Source: Mariniphaga anaerophila | GTDB taxonomy: Bacteria; Bacteroidota; Bacteroidia; Bacteroidales; Prolixibacteraceae | Direction: 5' to 3' | DNA length: 64,000 nt | NCBI RefSeq assembly: GCF_900129025.1 | Contig: NZ_FQUM01000005.1 | Location: 1 to 64,000, forward strand | Part shown: piece by piece, positions 61,807 to 64,000 of the stretch | Numbering within the stretch: position 1 is the first letter of the stretch | How the letters are laid out: each line of letters opens with the position of its first letter | The notes under the pieces: generated by a model | Seen by the model: only the letters and a program-made list of their open reading frames with translations | What the model was told of the DNA's origin: nothing | Database searches by the model: none | Translations under genes and position numbers: made by a program

Positions 61807-62397
61807 TCATCCGCACCAGAGGTACAGAAAAAGCATTGCAAATAAAGAATCGGCTTTAAAATGTTTTTTAAGAAAAGTGGTTGCCCGGTACAATTGGTTC
61901 TCCGCAGTTCGTTTAGAAATATTTAGTTTCGAAGCAATTTCTTCATTGGACAGCCCTTCCTCCCTACTCAGCCTGAAAACCCGTTGTCGCTCCGGAGGCA
62001 TTTGTTTAATCAGCGTTTCAAGATTATCAGACATCTCGTCGAAAATAACCTGATGCCAGGTATTATCGGATTGTTTTTCAAAATTTGCCCGGGAAAAATC
62101 CCTGAATGCATTCTCAACATTTTTACGCCGGATAAAATCATAAATGGAATTTACCGCAACTTTAAAAATGAACGCTTTAATGTTCTTTGATTTATCCAGC
62201 GACTCACGCTTTTCCCAAATCTTCAGAAAAACATCCTGCACCAGTTCTTCTGCATCCTGTTCGTTTTTTAAGTACGAAAGCGAAAACTGGTAAATGCGAC
62301 CGGCATACCTTTCAAATATTTCCTGAAATGCCTCTTTTACGCCTGCGTTAATCAGGTATGTCAATTCAGTATCCGATGTATTTTTTAGGTTGGCCAA
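61807..62397 (-). CDS. ECF RNA polymerase sigma factor
   Basis: A 196-residue sigma-70-type ECF factor. Region 2 is EEIFERYAGRIYQFSLSYLK with DAEELVQDVFLKIW; region 4 is MPPERQRVFRLSREEGLSNE and NISKRTAENQLYRA. A hydrophobic C-terminal tail (LFAMLFLYLW) occurs in many Bacteroidota members of this group. Together with FecR and STN-SusC it forms a surface-signalling cascade that should activate the susC promoter. It has its own primary-type promoter, so basal expression is likely constitutive. Confidence 0.95.
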   Translation of the reverse strand: MANLKNTSDTELTYLINAGVKEAFQEIFERYAGRIYQFSLSYLKNEQDAEELVQDVFLKIWEKRESLDKSKNIKAFIFKVAVNSIYDFIRRKNVENAFRDFSRANFEKQSDNTWHQVIFDEMSDNLETLIKQMPPERQRVFRLSREEGLSNEEIASKLNISKRTAENQLYRATTFLKKHFKADSLFAMLFLYLWCG

Positions 62398-62423
62398 TGA
62401 AGTTTATTTTTCTTTTTGAAGCA

Positions 62424-62455
62424 CAAAACTAATCGATTTTTGACGGATTTTCAAA
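62424..62455 (-). promoter_or_regulatory. promoter of the ECF sigma gene
   Basis: Minus strand TTTG (62452-62455), 20 bases, TAGTTTTG (62424-62431): a close match to the Bacteroidota primary sigma promoter. Transcription should begin about 20 bases before the start codon. Confidence 0.7.
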
Positions 62456-62530
62456 AGTAGAATGTTTTTGATAAATTAGCAGAATCTATTCAATATTTTA
62501 TTCGATACCAAATTGTAACGTGTTATTATT

Positions 62531-63874
62531 ATGAAAAGTAAGCCTGGAATTGATCGCAGGGGATTCATCACAAAAACAGCGCTTGGAACCATTGGCGCAG
62601 CCGGATTTTTAACCTCTTGTTCCGGCACAGGTTCAAAAAAAGCAGAAGTTCAGCTTCCGAAGTTATTAAATCAGGCGCCCGACGGCAAAGTCATAAAAGC
62701 AGGGCTGATTGGCTGCGGAGGACGCGGAACAGGCGCGGCAATTAATTTTCTGGATGCCGGCCCAAATTTGCAAATTGTGGCTTTGGGCGACGTTTTTCAG
62801 GATAAAATAGACAACTGCAGAGCAAAGCTGAAAGAAGAAAGAAACGTTGAAATTGCAGACGAAAAATGTTTTATCGGGTTCGACGCTTACGAAAAAGTAA
62901 TCGATTCGGGTGTAGACATGGTACTGCTTTGTACGCCGCCCCATTTTCGCCCGGCACACGTTGAGGCCGCAGTAAATGCGCGGAAACACATTTTTATGGA
63001 AAAACCAATTGCCGTTGACCCGGTTGGTGCAAGGTCGGTTCTGGCTTCAGCAAAAAAAGCAGAAGCTGCCGGGCTGAGCATGGTCAGCGGTACAATTCGC
63101 CGTGTTCAGAAAGATTATATGGAAACGCAACGAAGAGTGGTCAACGGGCAAATCGGGGAAATTACAGGCGCCAGTATTATCAGAAATGGCGGCGCGCTGT
63201 GGTATCGCTCCCGCCAACCCCAATGGACCGACATGGAATACATGCTGCGTAACTGGGTAAATTTCTGCTGGCTTTCAGGCGATCATATCACAGAACAATT
63301 TATTCACGAAATTGACGTAATGAACTGGCACGTTGATAAAATTCCGGTTCGCGCAGTAGGCTGGGGCGGACGCCAACGCAGGGTTACCGGCGACCAGTAC
63401 GACTTTTTCAGTATTGAATATGAATACGACAACGGAATGCGGACTCACTGTGCTGCCCGCCAGATAAACGGGTGCACCAATAAAAAAGTTGAGCAAATAA
63501 ACGGAACAAAAGGGTATGCCGATGCTGCCGGAAAATTGTACGATTTGCAAGGCAATGTTATTTGGGAATATCCCTATCCGGAAGAAGGTGACACCGCTTC
63601 GGAATGGAATGTAACCAATCCGTTCGTGCAGGAACACATTAACCTGGTCACTTCTATCCGCACCGGAAAACCATTCAGCGATGCGATTGCTCAGGTAAAT
63701 TCCACATTAATTACCATTATGGGGCGAATTTCAGCCTACACAGGAAAAGATGTTACCTGGGAAGAACTGATGAATTCTGATTTGTACCTCGGCCCAAAAA
63801 CCTATGCATTTGGACCGGTTCCGGGCATTCCCGAGGAATTTCCTTTGGCAGGTGTTCCCAATACGGCAAGCTGA
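62531..63874 (+). CDS. Tat-exported Gfo/Idh/MocA oxidoreductase
   Basis: A 447-residue NAD(P)-dependent oxidoreductase. The N-terminus has a twin-arginine motif (DRRGFITKTALG) and, behind the hydrophobic stretch, LTSC, a possible lipobox. The Rossmann motif is LIGCGGRGTGAA, the EKP motif is MEKPIAVDP (active-site Lys), and the C-terminal alpha/beta domain includes HEIDVMNWH. Exported Gfo/Idh proteins act on sugars, for example in glycoside 3-oxidation pathways or glycosidases with an oxidative mechanism. Divergent from the ECF sigma gene, 133 bases apart; it may belong to the same nutrient locus. Confidence 0.88.
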   Translation: MKSKPGIDRRGFITKTALGTIGAAGFLTSCSGTGSKKAEVQLPKLLNQAPDGKVIKAGLIGCGGRGTGAAINFLDAGPNLQIVALGDVFQDKIDNCRAKLKEERNVEIADEKCFIGFDAYEKVIDSGVDMVLLCTPPHFRPAHVEAAVNARKHIFMEKPIAVDPVGARSVLASAKKAEAAGLSMVSGTIRRVQKDYMETQRRVVNGQIGEITGASIIRNGGALWYRSRQPQWTDMEYMLRNWVNFCWLSGDHITEQFIHEIDVMNWHVDKIPVRAVGWGGRQRRVTGDQYDFFSIEYEYDNGMRTHCAARQINGCTNKKVEQINGTKGYADAAGKLYDLQGNVIWEYPYPEEGDTASEWNVTNPFVQEHINLVTSIRTGKPFSDAIAQVNSTLITIMGRISAYTGKDVTWEELMNSDLYLGPKTYAFGPVPGIPEEFPLAGVPNTAS

Positions 63875-63899
63875 TTTTTTTAACTAAAAACCTTATCCC

Positions 63900-64000
63900 A
63901 TGCGAAAACCAATTGTTCTTTTATGCCTGCTTGTTGCAGCATTTAGTTTTAATATTTCTGCACAGAAACTTGTAGCAAAATTTGGCAAAGAAGTGCCTTG
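63900..64000 (+). CDS. secreted protein, 5' part only
   Basis: Thirty-three codons before the window ends: a signal peptide (PIVLLCLLVAAFSFNISAQ) followed by KLVAKFGKEVP. It begins 25 bases after the oxidoreductase stop on the same strand, so it is probably co-transcribed. Too short to assign; a catabolic partner of the oxidoreductase is likely by position only. Confidence 0.7.
   Translation, partial: MRKPIVLLCLLVAAFSFNISAQKLVAKFGKEVP

Noticed and set aside
1-64000. CRISPR arrays, prophage or IS transposases
   Set aside because: No regularly spaced direct repeats, Cas genes, phage structural genes or DDE/HUH transposase motifs were found on either strand.

Overview
The window looks like a contiguous chromosomal piece of a Bacteroidota bacterium. 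The evidence is a SusC/SusD pair with its own ECF sigma/FecR switch, several promoters of the TTTG-N19/20-TAnnTTTG type, few obvious Shine-Dalgarno sequences, and many lipoproteins with a Cys just after a hydrophobic segment. By eye the base composition is roughly 40-45% GC. The mix of RadC, DUF5020, DUF3810, MlaEF and many tandem FtsX-type permeases suggests an environmental, Marinilabiliales/Prolixibacteraceae-like organism; that lineage is an inference. No prophage, IS transposase, rRNA or CRISPR array was seen.

Layout. 0-5.4 kb: an ABC-transporter locus (FtsX/MacB-type permease, M24 peptidase, ATPase). It is littered with three copies of a ~130-bp repeat and two short 3' stubs of other permease genes. 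5.4-10.7 kb: type III pantothenate kinase, a very large fusion of an endonuclease Q-like PHP nuclease to a UvrD helicase ending in a clamp-binding motif, and two small conserved proteins. 10.7-13.7 kb: a His-rich small protein and a TonB-dependent receptor, probably for a metal or metal complex. 13.7-19.5 kb: a coiled-coil membrane protein, an exported aldo/keto reductase, a DUF3810 metallopeptidase-like protein, a beta-barrel protein, an M19 dipeptidase and tRNA-Val. 19.5-25.8 kb: nucleobase uptake (NCS2 permease plus Tsx-like outer-membrane protein), DUF2461, ispD, mannose-1-phosphate guanylyltransferase and MlaE/MlaF.

25.8-32.6 kb is a tight seven-gene operon on the minus strand. In transcription order it holds a deacetylase, a FemAB/GNAT transferase, a NodB deacetylase, an adenylation enzyme, a GNAT, an acyl carrier protein and a second GNAT-like protein. 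Start and stop codons overlap at most junctions. The gene content looks like a carrier-protein-dependent surface-glycan modification pathway and recalls exosortase-associated EPS clusters, but no exosortase is present. radC lies 20 bp upstream.

32.6-46.8 kb is mostly housekeeping: radC, rpsT, tRNA-Glu, lptB, tatC, recQ, ahcY, greA, a HIT protein, dnaE, trxA, a DUF58 protein and tRNA-Asn, with small lipoproteins or membrane proteins between. 47-52.3 kb holds a CocE-type hydrolase, an AMP-forming acyl-CoA ligase, an HD hydrolase and a VOC protein.

52.4-62.4 kb is a complete signal-transducing nutrient-uptake locus on the minus strand: ECF sigma, FecR anti-sigma, SusC with an STN signalling domain, SusD, a DUF5018-like surface lipoprotein and a GHL10-type glycoside-hydrolase-like lipoprotein. 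Divergent from it is a Tat-exported Gfo/Idh/MocA oxidoreductase and the start of another secreted protein, cut by the window edge.
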